Shown: positions 26,181-35,302, counted from the stretch's first letter. The stretch is DNA of 64,000 bases from Microvirga ossetica (GCF_002741015.1 NZ_CP016620.1:310001-374000); one strand, 5' to 3'. Numbers and translations: made by a program. The notes: a model not told the origin generated them from the sequence alone.

Positions 26181-27233
26181 GAGCCTCGGACCGGAAATGA
26201 GACTCCTGGCTTCTGTGCGAGGCCGAGCTGTGATTCACTGCCTGGACTGGGAGGTGGATTATGGGTCATTGCTATTCCCTGGATCTGCGGGTGCGCGTCG
26301 CCGACTTTGTCGATGCAGGTCATTCCTGCCGGGCGGCAGCCCAGCACTTTGACGTCAGCGAGAGTTTCGCCATCAAGCTGGTGCAGCGGAAGCGGCGGTT
26401 CGGCTCGCCGGCACCGGCCCGGCAAGGCCGTCCGCCCGGACGCGGCAAGCTGGTGCCCTATGAGAGCTTCTTGATCCAGACGGTCGAGGCCGAGCCGGCC
26501 ATCACCATGCCCGAGCTGGCCGCAAGGCTGCTGACTGAGCATGGGATCGTTGCGGCTCCCGCGATGCTCTCGCGCTTCCTGTGCCGGCACGGCTTCTCAT
26601 ATAAAAAAATGCCTGATGGCGGCGGAGTGCGCACGCGCCGATGTGCGGGATGAGCGCCGGGTCTGGCATGCCCAGCGCCAGCCGCGCATGCGCCAGGAGA
26701 CGCACCGGCTGGTGTTCCTGGACGAGACGTATGTCAACACCAAGATGACGCGCCTGCGCGGGCGGAGCCGCAGGGGCCAGCGCCTACGCATGAAAGCTCC
26801 CTTTGGACACTGGAAAACCCATACCTTTCTGGCTGGGCTACGGTGCAACGAGTTGTGCGCGCCGTGGATCATCGATGGCCCGATCACCCGGTTGGCGTTC
26901 GAGGCTTACATTGAGACGCAGCTCGCGCCGACGCTGCGCAAAGGCGATGTGGTGATCCTCGACAACCTGGCTGTCCACAAGAGCGAGAAGGCCGCTCAGT
27001 GTCTGAAGCAACGCGGAGCCTGGTTCCTGTTTTTACCTGCTTATTCGCCTGATCTTAATCCAATTGAACAGGCCTTTGCCAAGATCAAAGCGCACTTGCG
27101 CAAGGCCGAGGCCCGAACGTTCGACGCGCTCTGGCGAGCGCTCGGTGAGATCTGCAACCTGTTCGAACCACAAGAGTGCTGGAACTACCTTAAGGCTGCC
27201 GGATATGCGTCCGTTTAACCGTCCGATGCTCTA
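26181..27233. mobile_element. IS630-family element (first copy)
   Basis: Imperfect terminal inverted repeats (GAGCCTCGGACCGG on the left, complement of CCGTCCGATGCTC on the right) lie directly inside TA dinucleotides at 26179-26180 and 27234-27235. IS630/Tc1-type elements duplicate a TA target. One transposase in two frames fills the element. Confidence 0.8.
26261..27218 (+). CDS. IS630-family transposase, two frames joined at an A7 run
   Basis: The first frame (26261-26653) gives the N-terminal HTH part, [20 protein letters not shown] to [12 protein letters not shown]. The second gives the DDE domain with [33 protein letters not shown] and [20 protein letters not shown], which hold the three acidic residues. 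The switch lies at the run of seven A near 26604 and needs a +1 (or -2) shift to restore the family sequence. This may be programmed slippage or a simple one-base insertion. Total length after joining, about 318 aa, fits the family. Confidence 0.8.
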
Positions 27234-27269
27234 GGCTTAGGAGTGAGACCTCTCCTAGCGAGCATTTCA

Positions 27270-27503
27270 ATGCGCATTGTCACCGCCGTCGCCGTACTTG
27301 TACTCGCACTTGCTTCTCACGCTGCTCAGGCCCAAGGACAGGCGACAAAGGGGGCGGCAAATGGCTCCGTAGCTGCAAAGACGTTCAGCCCCGAAGAGGG
27401 CGCTGCCATGGCCGAGGCCCAACGCAAGAAGTCGGAAGCGCTGGAACGCACTCGCGACGAGAAGCTGAAAAGGACAACGAAGAGTATCTGTGTCGGCTGC
27501 TGA
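27270..27503 (+). CDS. Small exported hypothetical protein, 77 aa
   Basis: A Sec-type signal peptide (MRIVTAVAVLVLALASHAAQ, cleavage probably after AQA) is followed by a short hydrophilic mature part rich in Lys, Glu and Ala that ends in the unusual motif TTKSICVGC. Small periplasmic proteins with a C-terminal CxGC or CxxC tail occur in related genomes without known function. ATG 27270 is chosen because the signal peptide begins there. The Cys pair could bind metal or form a disulfide; this is inference. Confidence 0.55.
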   Translation: MRIVTAVAVLVLALASHAAQAQGQATKGAANGSVAAKTFSPEEGAAMAEAQRKKSEALERTRDEKLKRTTKSICVGC

Positions 27504-27656
27504 CCGCTCTCTGGCAGCAAGTCGAGAAGGAACTGGCCAAGAGGTTTGCGCCTATTGCAGCTTGCGGCGAGCGAGAAAGAATTACCTCGGGCGATACCAT
27601 TGCTGAACCTCCTGGGACAGGACAGAATTCCGCTCCAGTCCAATGCAGGTGATGTC

Positions 27657-27770
27657 ATGCAGGCCGTATTTATCGCCTCCCTTTTTGTCAGCGTGACCCT
27701 AACCACCTTCATGCTGGCCGTCAGTCTGACGAATCTCGTAGGGCCGATGCTCGGCCTGACGGTCCACTAA
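27657..27770 (+). CDS. Possible single-span membrane peptide, 37 aa
   Basis: MQAVFIASLFVSVTLTTFML continues to VSLTNLVGPMLGLTVH, one hydrophobic helix with short tails. AGGTGA precedes the ATG. The stop codon TAA overlaps the TA target and the first bases of the second IS630 element, so the natural C-terminus may have been longer. Evidence is limited to the hydrophobicity and the start site. Confidence 0.35.
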   Translation: MQAVFIASLFVSVTLTTFMLAVSLTNLVGPMLGLTVH

Positions 27771-28820
27771 AGCGCTTTTGATCTGGACTTGAATCGCTTC
27801 GGGTGGTCTGTGCGTTGACTGGGATATGGCCCGGGAGGCAAACCATGCCCCAGCCCTATTCTCCTGATCTGCGTGAGCGTGTTCTTGTCGCCTGTGCGCG
27901 TGGCGACCTTCCTCAGGTTGAGATTGCCCGCCGCTTCCAGGTCTGCCCCGCCACCGTCTCGAACTGGCGCCGCCAAGAGCGCGAGGAGGGCCGACGCTGT
28001 CCCAAGCCGCACAGCGGCGGCGTGCCCTCGCGCCTGGATGCAGCAGCTCTGGAGGTGCTGCGTCAGCTCGTGGCCGAAGACAATGACGCGCTGCTGCGCG
28101 AGTACCGCGAGCGCCTGGCCGAGCGAACGGGCGTGACGGTGTGTCTGGCGGTGATCTGCGAGGCGCTCAAGCGGCTCAAGCTGCGTCCGAAAAAAAGACC
28201 CTTCGGGCGGCCGAGCAGGAGCGGCCCGAGATTGCCGCCGAGCGCGAGGCCTATCGCCAGCAGATGAGCGAGCTTCCCGTGGAACGCCTGGTGTTCCTCG
28301 ATGAGAGCGGAGTGACGACCAAGATGGCCCGCACTCATGCGCGAGCGCCACGTGGGCAACGCGCCTATGGCTCCATCCCGCTCGGCTCGTGGCAGCGGCT
28401 GACGGTCTTGGGCGCACTCGCCTGTGAGGGCCTGGTCGCTACGATGAGCATCGAGGCCTCGACCTCGACCTCCGTGCTTTTGGCCTATCTCGAGCAAATC
28501 CTGGTACCGGCCCTCAAACGCACCAAGCCGGATGCCATTCTGGTGTTGGACAACCTGCGCCCGCATCGGGCCACAGAAGTGCGAGACCTGCTCGCGCAGG
28601 CCGGGATCGGGCTTTTGTACCTGCCGCGCTATTCCCCGGAGTTCAACCCGATCGAGCCCGCCTGGGCCAAGATGAAAGAGCGGCTCAAGGCGAAAGCGCC
28701 TCGCACTCTTGAAGCTTTGGAAGCGGAACTCAAACCCGCCCTCGACACCATCACCGCAAAGGATGCCCGAGGCTGGATCAGGCATGCCGGCTATGCCCTA
28801 CACTGATCCCAAAAGCGCTT
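27770..28820. mobile_element. IS630-family element (second copy)
   Basis: Terminal inverted repeats AAGCGCTTTTG and CAAAAGCGCTT lie exactly inside TA duplications at 27768-27769 and 28821-28822. The ends are clean and the transposase frames are intact, so the insertion looks recent. It differs from the IS630 copy 500 bp upstream in both ends and protein. Confidence 0.87.
27845..28806 (+). CDS. IS630-family transposase, -1 frameshift at an A7 run
   Basis: Frame one (27845-28267) encodes MPQPYSPDLRERVLVACARG and the HTH VEIARRFQVCPATVSNWRR. Frame two (to 28806) encodes the DDE domain with VERLVFLDESGVTTKMAR, DAILVLDNLRPHRA and LPRYSPEFNPIEPAWAKMKE. The overlap contains ccgaaaaaaag (about 28188-28197), the classical slippery run for -1 frameshifting in IS630, and the frames are related by exactly -1. 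The joined product is about 320 aa, the normal length, so this is probably programmed and functional. Confidence 0.85.
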
Positions 28821-28875
28821 TAGGCGGCTCGATTTCGGATCAAGGTAGAGAGCCTACGGTGATCAAGCGGCAGTC

Positions 28876-29007
28876 TTACCAGCGCTTGGAGAAATGCCCC
28901 ACTGCGGCACCAAGGGCGATGCCTATCGCGATGCCGATAGCGATGTTGTTCAGTGCTGCACCAAGGGCAGCACTAACACCGACACCAACTGCAATTCCTA
29001 AGGCCAT
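28876..29007 (-). CDS. Glycine-rich small membrane protein, 43 aa
   Basis: MALGIAVGVGVSAALGAALN is followed by IAIGIAIGIALGAAVGHFSK: two Gly-zipper helices with a short basic tail. Small proteins of this make-up are common, unannotated and probably membrane-embedded. ATG 29007 has AGGG 9 bases upstream on the minus strand. The frame extends further upstream without such composition, and that part is ignored. Function unknown. Confidence 0.5.
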   Translation of the reverse strand: MALGIAVGVGVSAALGAALNNIAIGIAIGIALGAAVGHFSKRW

Positions 29008-29124
29008 CCTTGGACCCTGTGTGGTAGATGCGGCAATAGTTTGAAAGGCAGCGTCTGATGTAGTGGGATGTTGGGGTAGCTCACGAGTTCGGTTGCTCGG
29101 CTTCGAATGCTTGTTATCCTTGGT

Positions 29125-29236
29125 GCATCGCGGGTGAAGCAGGCAACGGCGAGGTTCCACCTTGCACGGCGGCGGGGCAGCACCGCACGCCCGCTCCAGA
29201 ATTTTAGGGGCCTCGTGCGTAACGAGGCCCCTTTTT
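29125..29236 (+). ncRNA. Candidate small RNA ending in a strong terminator
   Basis: A perfect 10-bp stem GGGGCCTCGT/ACGAGGCCCC with loop GCGTA and five T (29207-29236) is a textbook terminator for plus-strand transcription, yet no plus-strand gene precedes it. Upstream, TTGCTC and TATCCT separated by 16 bp (about 29092-29119) could be a promoter. The 110-nt transcript would be GC-rich and structured, with no reading frame. No known RNA family is recognised. Confidence 0.4.
29207..29236 (+). terminator. Rho-independent terminator
   Basis: Perfect 10-bp GC-rich stem, 5-nt loop and five T on the plus strand. The minus-strand side lacks a good T-run, so it acts on plus-strand transcription. Confidence 0.75.
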
Positions 29237-29261
29237 CGTGCCACGCGTGCTGAGGCCGGGG

Positions 29262-29495
29262 TTATTGAGATAAGCGCGGATGCGCGTCCTCCGGATTGAC
29301 TGAAACATCCGTCACAGATTCCAGAACCGTCCCGGCTACAATAGGCGGCGCTCCTAGTGAGATGGTGATAGCGGCAGAGCACGCTGGGCAAGCATAGACC
29401 GTACCGCTCTGTAGGACCCCTGAGCTTTCAATATCGACGCTGTAGGTCTTCACGCTCAACAATGACTCTGTGCAGTTAGGACATTTCGCTGACAT
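29262..29495 (-). CDS. Small zinc-ribbon protein, 77 aa
   Basis: Two Cys pairs, MSAKCPNCTE near the start and YACPACSAAI about 30 residues later, form a typical four-Cys zinc ribbon; the rest is short strands. The start at 29495 has GGGTG upstream. No membrane segment or partner domain is present. Small proteins of this type are often nucleic-acid or protein adaptors, but no role can be assigned. Confidence 0.6.
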   Translation of the reverse strand: MSAKCPNCTESLLSVKTYSVDIESSGVLQSGTVYACPACSAAITISLGAPPIVAGTVLESVTDVSVNPEDAHPRLSQ

Positions 29496-29719
29496 GGCAC
29501 ACCCTTAGCCGCCTGGCGCAAGTGACCCCAGGATTGGTGCCCGGTCAATCAAGGCTGAATGCCCGAGCCTATTAACTGCGGGACAAGGCAGAGAGCATTT
29601 GCAATCGAGACTTTAGTTCTGGACCGAGAATTGTGTGACTTAGGTCACAGAAGAAGTCTCTTGAGTAAGCCATCGTCATCCTGACCTGTCATGTGCGCCG
29701 CATGACCTAGGAGGGTTGG
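29496..29719. other. No gene seen
   Basis: Spacer between the zinc-ribbon gene and a small plus-strand frame. A plain intergenic region without a callable site. Confidence 0.35.
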
Positions 29720-29848
29720 ATGACGCAACCGAAGCAGAGCGCCCTCGAGCCCAATCAGCATGCCGTAAAGGAACATGTGAAGGCGATGCTGAGGAAACTT
29801 TCGAGAAATTCGCAGAGGAACCTGCGAGATCCCCAACATCTAGCCTAG
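29720..29848 (+). CDS. Short basic reading frame, possibly cut by the ISNCY-like element
   Basis: MTQPKQSALEPNQHAVKEHV then KAMLRKLSRNSQRN, 42 residues, with an excellent ribosome binding site (AGGAGGG, 3 bases of spacing). Its stop codon lies inside the first bases of the IS at 29845, so the original protein may have been longer and the present end accidental. It is helical and basic. No family is recognised. Confidence 0.4.
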   Translation: MTQPKQSALEPNQHAVKEHVKAMLRKLSRNSQRNLRDPQHLA

Positions 29849-31509
29849 TTTCCGTCCATAAACGTGCGCATTTCGGAGCATTTACAATAGGTTGTGCCGA
29901 GTTTGAGCGGCTTTGACGAGGATAGGCAGGGTGAAGAGCGCTGAGTGTCGACAAAAATGGTGTCGTGGGCGCGGTTAGGCGCACGTCCCGAGGGCCGACT
30001 GTGGCCGGCGTGACGCAATCGCGATGCCTGCTCGGTTCAGGTCGCTTTGAGGCGGGTGAAGAGAACGAGGTTATAGGCCACGACCGAGGACCAGACATAA
30101 GCCTTGAAATGATCGAGGCCGCGCCAGGTACAACGCGCCAAGCCGTAGGCGCGTTTGAGGCATGAGATGCCGGCTTCGATGCCGGCGCGGAAGTTGCGCA
30201 GCTTGCGATAAACCCACTTGCTTCTGACCATGTCCTCGATCCTGAGGCCGGCTTTCTTGTGGAAGGCCATGTCGCAGACGCCCCACGCCTTCGCTGTGGC
30301 CAGGTTGTTGCGCGTGGCGAAGCCGCCATCGGCTGCCGCCTGCCGCGGCGCTTGGCCATAGAAGGCGACGTGGCGCGCCAGCATCGGCAGCAAGCGGTCG
30401 CTGTCGGCCGGGTTGCCGGCTTCGATCACCAGATCGAGGATCATGCCACTCCTGCCGGTGGTCAGGTTGAGTTTGTGACCATACTCAGTGTCGCGACTGC
30501 CTTTGACGATGATATCAGCATGCTCTTCGAACAGGCTCACCACCTTCTCGTCGGCGGGGACCGGCTCGCCGGCCAACACCCGCCGCTCGCTCTGCCTGAT
30601 GATGCGTTCGACCAACGCCCGATAGTGACGAACCTGGACCTGCCACAGGGCGATGAGCGGCGTGCTTGCCACGGCCAAACGCTCGCTCGCCTGCTCCAGA
30701 TCGGCCAAGGTCGCGCGCGTGATGGCGATCAGCTCGCGGTAGAGCCGGACCCGATTGGGTCGACCGCGCGTGAACTGGATCTTGTGAGCGCGCTTCTTGG
30801 CTGCGCGGCAATGATTGCGCCATGAGCCGGCGCCGCCGACCAAGGAATCGGCCCGCTTCAGAAGGCGCACCATGATCCGCACAGCATCCCACAGCAGGCT
30901 GCTGTCGCTCGGCTCGTGCATGAGCGCCGAGGTCACCGTGCTGTCCAGCCGAACCGCCGCACCGTCTTCGAGCTTCGCCTGCCGAGCGACCGACAGCAGG
31001 GCCCGATTGATCTGCTCCCAGGTCTCGGGCCGGATCGCGCTGATCGTCTTCTGCAGCACCGACTTCTGCGGGCTCCACGACCACGGCAGTCGGGCAAAGG
31101 CGCGAAATGAAGCGGAGTCCTCGAGGTGGAAGGCCAGCTCCTGGTAGCTCAGTTGCCGGTACTGCTTGAGGATCGCGCAGCGCAATACGGCTTCGGCTGG
31201 CAGACCTTGCCGTCCGGTCGCCTTGATGCCGCCCCGACACAGGTCTCGCGCCACCACGGCAAACAGATCGCAATGCTCATCCAGCCATTGCGACATCGCC
31301 TTCAACTCGCAGCCGATCTCGTGCGTGGCGAAAAGATCGAATATGCTGGCTTGGACGGTGCGTTCTTGGCGCATTGTCGGCTCCGGCGGGGGCAGGGCTT
31401 TGGACTCAGTGGCATGATCCAAGATACCTGAAACCGCCGGGCCTTGCTCGCGCAAAGATATGATTCACGTAATGAAATCAAACGTTTGCCGTTTGTGGAC
31501 GGAAACTAG
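29845..31509. mobile_element. ISNCY-like insertion sequence
   Basis: Terminal inverted repeats of about 18 bp, CTAGTTTCCGTCCA-AAACG, start at 29845 and end (inverted) at 31509. The flanks read ctagc on the left and ctag on the right, so the target contained CTAG, but an exact duplication is not certain. A single large minus-strand transposase fills the element. Confidence 0.82.
30037..31374 (-). CDS. ISNCY-family-like transposase, 445 aa
   Basis: A large transposase with an IS5/IS1182-like N-terminal domain (SIFDLFATHEIGCELKAMSQ, ILKQYRQLSYQELAFHLEDS, then SFRAFARLPW). Its catalytic region holds VRLDSTVTSALMHEPSDSSL (first Asp), QAAADGGFATRNNLATAK (second) and SRDTEYGHKLNLTTGRSGM. The C-terminal FRAGIEAGISCLKRAYGLAR carries the Glu. 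I recall this protein type as ISNCY in rhizobia. ATG 31374 has GGAG upstream and matches the family start MRQERTVQ. It is intact. Confidence 0.82.
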   Translation of the reverse strand: MRQERTVQASIFDLFATHEIGCELKAMSQWLDEHCDLFAVVARDLCRGGIKATGRQGLPAEAVLRCAILKQYRQLSYQELAFHLEDSASFRAFARLPWSWSPQKSVLQKTISAIRPETWEQINRALLSVARQAKLEDGAAVRLDSTVTSALMHEPSDSSLLWDAVRIMVRLLKRADSLVGGAGSWRNHCRAAKKRAHKIQFTRGRPNRVRLYRELIAITRATLADLEQASERLAVASTPLIALWQVQVRHYRALVERIIRQSERRVLAGEPVPADEKVVSLFEEHADIIVKGSRDTEYGHKLNLTTGRSGMILDLVIEAGNPADSDRLLPMLARHVAFYGQAPRQAAADGGFATRNNLATAKAWGVCDMAFHKKAGLRIEDMVRSKWVYRKLRNFRAGIEAGISCLKRAYGLARCTWRGLDHFKAYVWSSVVAYNLVLFTRLKAT

Positions 31510-31672
31510 CTAGTCTTACCCGCCACAAGGGCCGGTGGGCTTTCGAGACTGTTTTCTTATGGTAGAACTTTATTTGAAAAAAATTCCTCAACCATTTAGG
31601 CAAGTTCACTAGAATTACGCATTCTCTCGCTCGATCAATCTTGATCACTCTCGATGAGCAGAAAGCCTGAGG
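31510..31672. other. Flank of the ISNCY-like element
   Basis: Contains an imperfect hairpin, CCCGCC/GGTGGG, followed by T-rich text near 31520-31545, which may be the terminator of whatever gene the IS replaced. The AT-rich rest probably carries the promoter of the AlpA-like gene. Confidence 0.35.
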
Positions 31673-31900
31673 ATGACACAGACCCTAACCTCTCTACCTG
31701 ACGGCATTGTCCGTCAACGCGTATTAAATACGTCCGAAGCAGCGGCGTTTCTGAACTTCAGCGTATCGCACCTCAGGCGGCTCTATCGTAGAGGTGGCAT
31801 ACCTGCGCCCATTCAGCTCGGCGCCAGAAAATTGGGATGGCGGCTTGGCGACCTAATTGACTGGGTTGCAGCGCGTCAGAGCCGTCCAGTGACCGCCTAA
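31673..31900 (+). CDS. AlpA/MerR-like phage regulator or excisionase, 75 aa
   Basis: A small winged-helix regulator. RVLNTSEAAAFLNFSVSHLR, then RLYRRGGIPAPIQLGARKLG and WRLGDLIDWV, is the AlpA/Xis layout found in prophages and integrative elements. It usually controls excision or early genes. It heads a co-directional group of small genes, DUF1376 and a primase-helicase, so it is probably the first gene of a phage-derived replication module. No integrase lies next to it. Confidence 0.75.
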   Translation: MTQTLTSLPDGIVRQRVLNTSEAAAFLNFSVSHLRRLYRRGGIPAPIQLGARKLGWRLGDLIDWVAARQSRPVTA

Positions 31901-31974
31901 TCAGACCCACGACGCCAGCGCCTCAAAGAAAAGCCCCACAAGAGGCGCGGCTCCAGCGGGGCAAGGATATTTTC

Positions 31975-32172
31975 ATGCACAATCTGTCTATCACAGCGCG
32001 CAGGCGGCGCAAGGCTTCTGCTTGTCCAATGCGCATCGATCACCAGCGCAATCTCGAACTGCTGGCCATCCCGGCCGTCCGCGCCATCGTCCGTCGCTCT
32101 CATGTCAGCCCCGTCACGGCGGCTGTGCTCGTCGAACTCTCCGGCCTGTTTCATGAGGTGCCCCATGCTTAG
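31975..32172 (+). CDS. Hypothetical protein, 65 aa, phage-like module
   Basis: A small basic protein (MHNLSITARRRRKASACPMR, then AVRAIVRRSHVSPVTAAVLV) with a helix-rich C-terminal half that could be DNA-binding. AAGGA lies 9 bases before the ATG. Its stop overlaps the next start by 8 bp, which supports a real operon. Function unknown. Confidence 0.5.
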   Translation: MHNLSITARRRRKASACPMRIDHQRNLELLAIPAVRAIVRRSHVSPVTAAVLVELSGLFHEVPHA

Positions 32173-32491
32173 GACGAACCCGATCCTCCATAACCCGTTC
32201 AAGGAAATCCGCGGCTATGTTGACGAGCGCCACAAGCTCAAACTCGAAGACGAGCTCGCCTGGGCTCTGATCCACCTCATGCAGGCTGGCAGATTGGGAT
32301 GCTCGCCTGAGAGCCTGATGGCCCCAGGCCTGAGCCAATTGATCTGCGAGCTCCGCAAGGTGGGGATTGGCATCAAAACTGTTCGTGCAAAGGATCTGAA
32401 GGGTCGCGGCTTTCGCCTTCGCTACGTCCTGCACAGTGACATCTTGATCACCGGTATCGATCTGACGGAGGCTTTCAACTATGCCGACTAA
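32165..32491 (+). CDS. Hypothetical protein, 108 aa, phage-like module
   Basis: A globular protein without a known domain: MLRTNPILHNPFKEIRGYVD, then LEDELAWALIHLMQAGRLGC and GIGIKTVRAKDLKGRGFRLR. The middle (ELRKVGIGIKTV-RFRLRYVL) reads like a winged-helix or helix-turn-helix domain seen in phage helix-turn-helix proteins. It overlaps both neighbours by 8-11 bp, so it is translated as part of an operon. Confidence 0.55.
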   Translation: MLRTNPILHNPFKEIRGYVDERHKLKLEDELAWALIHLMQAGRLGCSPESLMAPGLSQLICELRKVGIGIKTVRAKDLKGRGFRLRYVLHSDILITGIDLTEAFNYAD

Positions 32492-32837
32492 CCCTTTTTC
32501 TCGCACACGGGTCGCCAGCTCAGTTCAGATCGCCGGCGCCTTCTGGACCAGTCAGGACCTCCTTCGCCGCGAGCCTGATGAATTAGCCCGGTACGGCGTT
32601 CCCTTGCCTTCCCTGTTGGGATCGGCACCCATCCGTGCGGGCTATGTTGTCTTCGACGAGGCTGGCTTCGAGTTTTGCCGCCACGACAACAACGAAATGG
32701 AGGGCGTTCGCGCCTTCCTCTTCCTCATCCTCGACAAGCAGGGCGAGGCCCAGGACATCATCGCGTGGGCGCCCCAGCTCAACCGCCTCTCAGCATGGCT
32801 CAATCGGGCCTGGATGTTGGAACAGGAGGCGGCATGA
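32481..32837 (+). CDS. Hypothetical protein, 118 aa, phage-like module
   Basis: MPTNPFSRTRVASSVQIAGA then VVFDEAGFEFCRHDNNEMEG and AWLNRAWMLEQ. The C-terminal WAPQLNRLSAWL resembles small uncharacterised proteins that travel next to DUF1376 genes in alphaproteobacterial prophages. The start overlaps the previous gene by 11 bp and the stop overlaps the DUF1376 start (ATGA). Function unknown. Confidence 0.55.
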   Translation: MPTNPFSRTRVASSVQIAGAFWTSQDLLRREPDELARYGVPLPSLLGSAPIRAGYVVFDEAGFEFCRHDNNEMEGVRAFLFLILDKQGEAQDIIAWAPQLNRLSAWLNRAWMLEQEAA

Positions 32838-33634
32838 GCCACCCCTGGATGCCCTTCTACCCCGGCGACTATCTCGCCGACACCGTGCATCTGAGCACCC
32901 TCGAGCATGGGGCCTACCTCATGCTCATCCTCCACTACTGGCGCAATGAAGGCTTGCCTGATGATGATACGAAACTCGCCCGCATTGTTCGTCTGCCGCT
33001 GGAGCAATGGCTGGAAATCCGCCCGACCCTCGCCGACTTCTTCGCGCCGGGCTGGCGGCACAAGCGCATCGACACGGAACTGCAGGTAACCCAGGAGAAG
33101 TACCAGAGGCGCGCCGCCGCCGGTCGGCAGGGCGGCCTTGCTTCAGGTCGGGCCAAGCAAAAGCCAACCCATGCTCAAGCAATGCTTCAGCCCGAGCAGA
33201 GTACTGCCGAAGCCGGGCCAAACCAATCACAATCACAACCACAATCACAATCACATCAAGGAGAGAGTCAGAGCGCAACGCCCGGTCCAACCGGCATCTC
33301 GGCGGAAGACCGGTTCTGGGCTCGTCTGGAAGATCTCAAGGACAAAGGGATCAGCCGCACCCGCTGCACAGAGCTTCTGGCGCTCACCGGTCACGACTTC
33401 ATCGAGGCGAACCGAGCGCTGGATGGTGCCGAGCAGGCGGCAAAACCCGGTCAGTACCTAGGCGCAATCATTCGCAACCTGCAGCAAAGCGGGAAGGCGT
33501 CCTCCCCTAGTCCACAAGTGCCCTCCTGGGTCACTGAACGTCGGGCTACCGGTGTTCTGGTTGAGCGAGATGGCCGGCACTGGCGCTGCCTAGGCGAACT
33601 CCTGAACGAAGCGGGTGAGGCCGTGGGATGGTGA
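32834..33634 (+). CDS. DUF1376/YdaU-like protein, 266 aa
   Basis: The N-terminal 90 residues are the DUF1376 domain of phage replication proteins: MSHPWMPFYPGDYLADTVHL, LEHGAYLMLILHYWRNEGLP, WRHKRIDTEL. A Gln/Ser/Pro-rich linker follows (the DNA has a run of ccacaatcacaat-type repeats near 33225), then a C-terminal domain with DRFWARLEDLKDKGISRTRC. Proteins of this class sit before DNA replication genes in prophages and may load the helicase. It overlaps the previous gene by 4 bp and the next by 7 bp. Confidence 0.75.
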   Translation: MSHPWMPFYPGDYLADTVHLSTLEHGAYLMLILHYWRNEGLPDDDTKLARIVRLPLEQWLEIRPTLADFFAPGWRHKRIDTELQVTQEKYQRRAAAGRQGGLASGRAKQKPTHAQAMLQPEQSTAEAGPNQSQSQPQSQSHQGESQSATPGPTGISAEDRFWARLEDLKDKGISRTRCTELLALTGHDFIEANRALDGAEQAAKPGQYLGAIIRNLQQSGKASSPSPQVPSWVTERRATGVLVERDGRHWRCLGELLNEAGEAVGW

Positions 33635-35302
33635 TGCTGGAGCGCCTGCGTGGCCTCGGGATCGGTGTCCCAAACCGTCCCGGCGAGCACCGCACGCCAT
33701 GCCCGCGCTGCTCGCCGACCCGCCGCAAGAAACACGATCGATGCCTTTCTGTGAGGATCAACAATGACGGGGCAATCTTCCATTGCTGGCACTGCGACTG
33801 GAGCGGTAGTGCCGTCGGTACTCAGTCCCGCGGCCGTGGCCTACGCCAAGAACATGCGCGGGATCAGCCGAGCGACTTTGGAGCGGCTCGGCGTCGGCTC
33901 CGCTACGATGTTCTTCCCTGAGCTAAACGGCCAGAGCGAGGCTCTGGTGTTCCCCTACCGCACCGCAGACGAGGTGGTGAACTGGAAGGCGGCGGCGTTT
34001 CCGGTGAAAGCCTTCACATCTAAAAAGGGCGGCAAGCTCCAGTTCTTCAACATTGAGCGTGCCGCAGGCTCGGAGACGATCTACGGCACCGAAGGCGAGA
34101 TCGATGCAGCCTCCCTGGTCGAGGCTGGCGTCCCAGTTGAACAGATCATCAGCGTGCCGAACGGTGCCCGCTCACGCCCGGCCGATGCTCCGACGGAACT
34201 GCGGGGCTATGGCTATGTGGAAGAGGCACTGCGCAATGGTCTTGGCCGAGTGAGGCGCTTCGTCTGGTGCGGCGACAATGACGGCCCGGGCCTCGCGCTG
34301 CGTGCCGACATGATACAGTTGTTCGGCCCTGCCCGGTTCCACTATATTGAGTGGCCAGAAGGCTGTAAGGACGCCAATGACGTTCTGCGCCGGCACGGAC
34401 CGGCAGCACTCCAGGAGCTTGTAACGCACCGTGCCCTGTCCTGGCCGGTTGAGGGCGTTTACCGGCTAAGCGAGGTGCCAGAGCTCCCTCCCCTGACGCT
34501 CTGGCATCCTGGTTTTCCTGAATGGGAGAGCAAGGTGCACCTCGCACCCCGCACGTTGAGCGTTGTCACCGGCCATCCAGGCCACGGCAAAACCACCCTA
34601 TTCATGCAGATTTGGTATCAGATTTGTAAGCAGTACGGGTTATCCGCCGCCATAGCCTCCTTCGAAACGCGAGCCAAGCCACATCACCGCCGCACGCTCC
34701 GTCAGCTCTATGCAGGCAAGCTGGAGCATGCCATGTCAGAACAGGACATCCGGGCTGCCGATGCCTGGATCAATGATCACTTCCTCTGGATCCTGCATCC
34801 GGAGCAGCGCCCCTCCCTCGAATGGTTTCTCGACATGGCGGAGGTCGCGGTTATCCGACATGGTGCTCGCATCATCCAGGTTGACCCGTGGAACCGGCTT
34901 GAGGCAGCGCGCGAGCGCAACGAGAATGAGACCGATTACATCGGCCGCTGCCTGCGCACGCTGCACGCCTTCGCACATGACTTGAACTGCCACGTGCAGG
35001 TGCTGGCGCATCCGGCCAAAATGGACGCAACCCGCAAGGGAAGAGCGCCGGAGCTGGAGGATATCTCCGGTTCCAAGAACTGGGACAACATGGTCGATCA
35101 GGGCTTTGTCGTGCACCGCCCGAAATTCGTGGACGAGAACGGGCGCAACACCGAGGCGGAGTTCTATCAGCGCAAGAGCCGGTTCGAGGAGTTGGGCTAC
35201 CCCTGTAAGCTCAAGATGACCTTCGACCTGCAATCGGGCCGGTACCACTCAGCGGACTACCCAGGCTATGCAGGCCTCAACCGAGTGCCTCTCAACCACT
35301 AA
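33628..35302 (+). pseudogene. gp4-like primase-helicase split by a frameshift
   Basis: The first frame from 33628 has the zinc-ribbon primase domain (EHRTPCPRCSPTRRKKHDRC, then AIFHCWHCDWSGS). The rest is in the +1 frame up to 35302. It holds a TOPRIM-like segment (GTEGEIDAASLVEAG, FVWCGDNDGPGLAL) and a DnaB/RecA-type helicase with Walker A VVTGHPGHGKTTLFMQ and Walker B-like IIQVDPWNRLE. Together this is the layout of phage T7 gp4 primase-helicase. The shift lies within about 33800-33840. A second start at 33764 could still give a helicase without the zinc domain. Confidence 0.7.
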
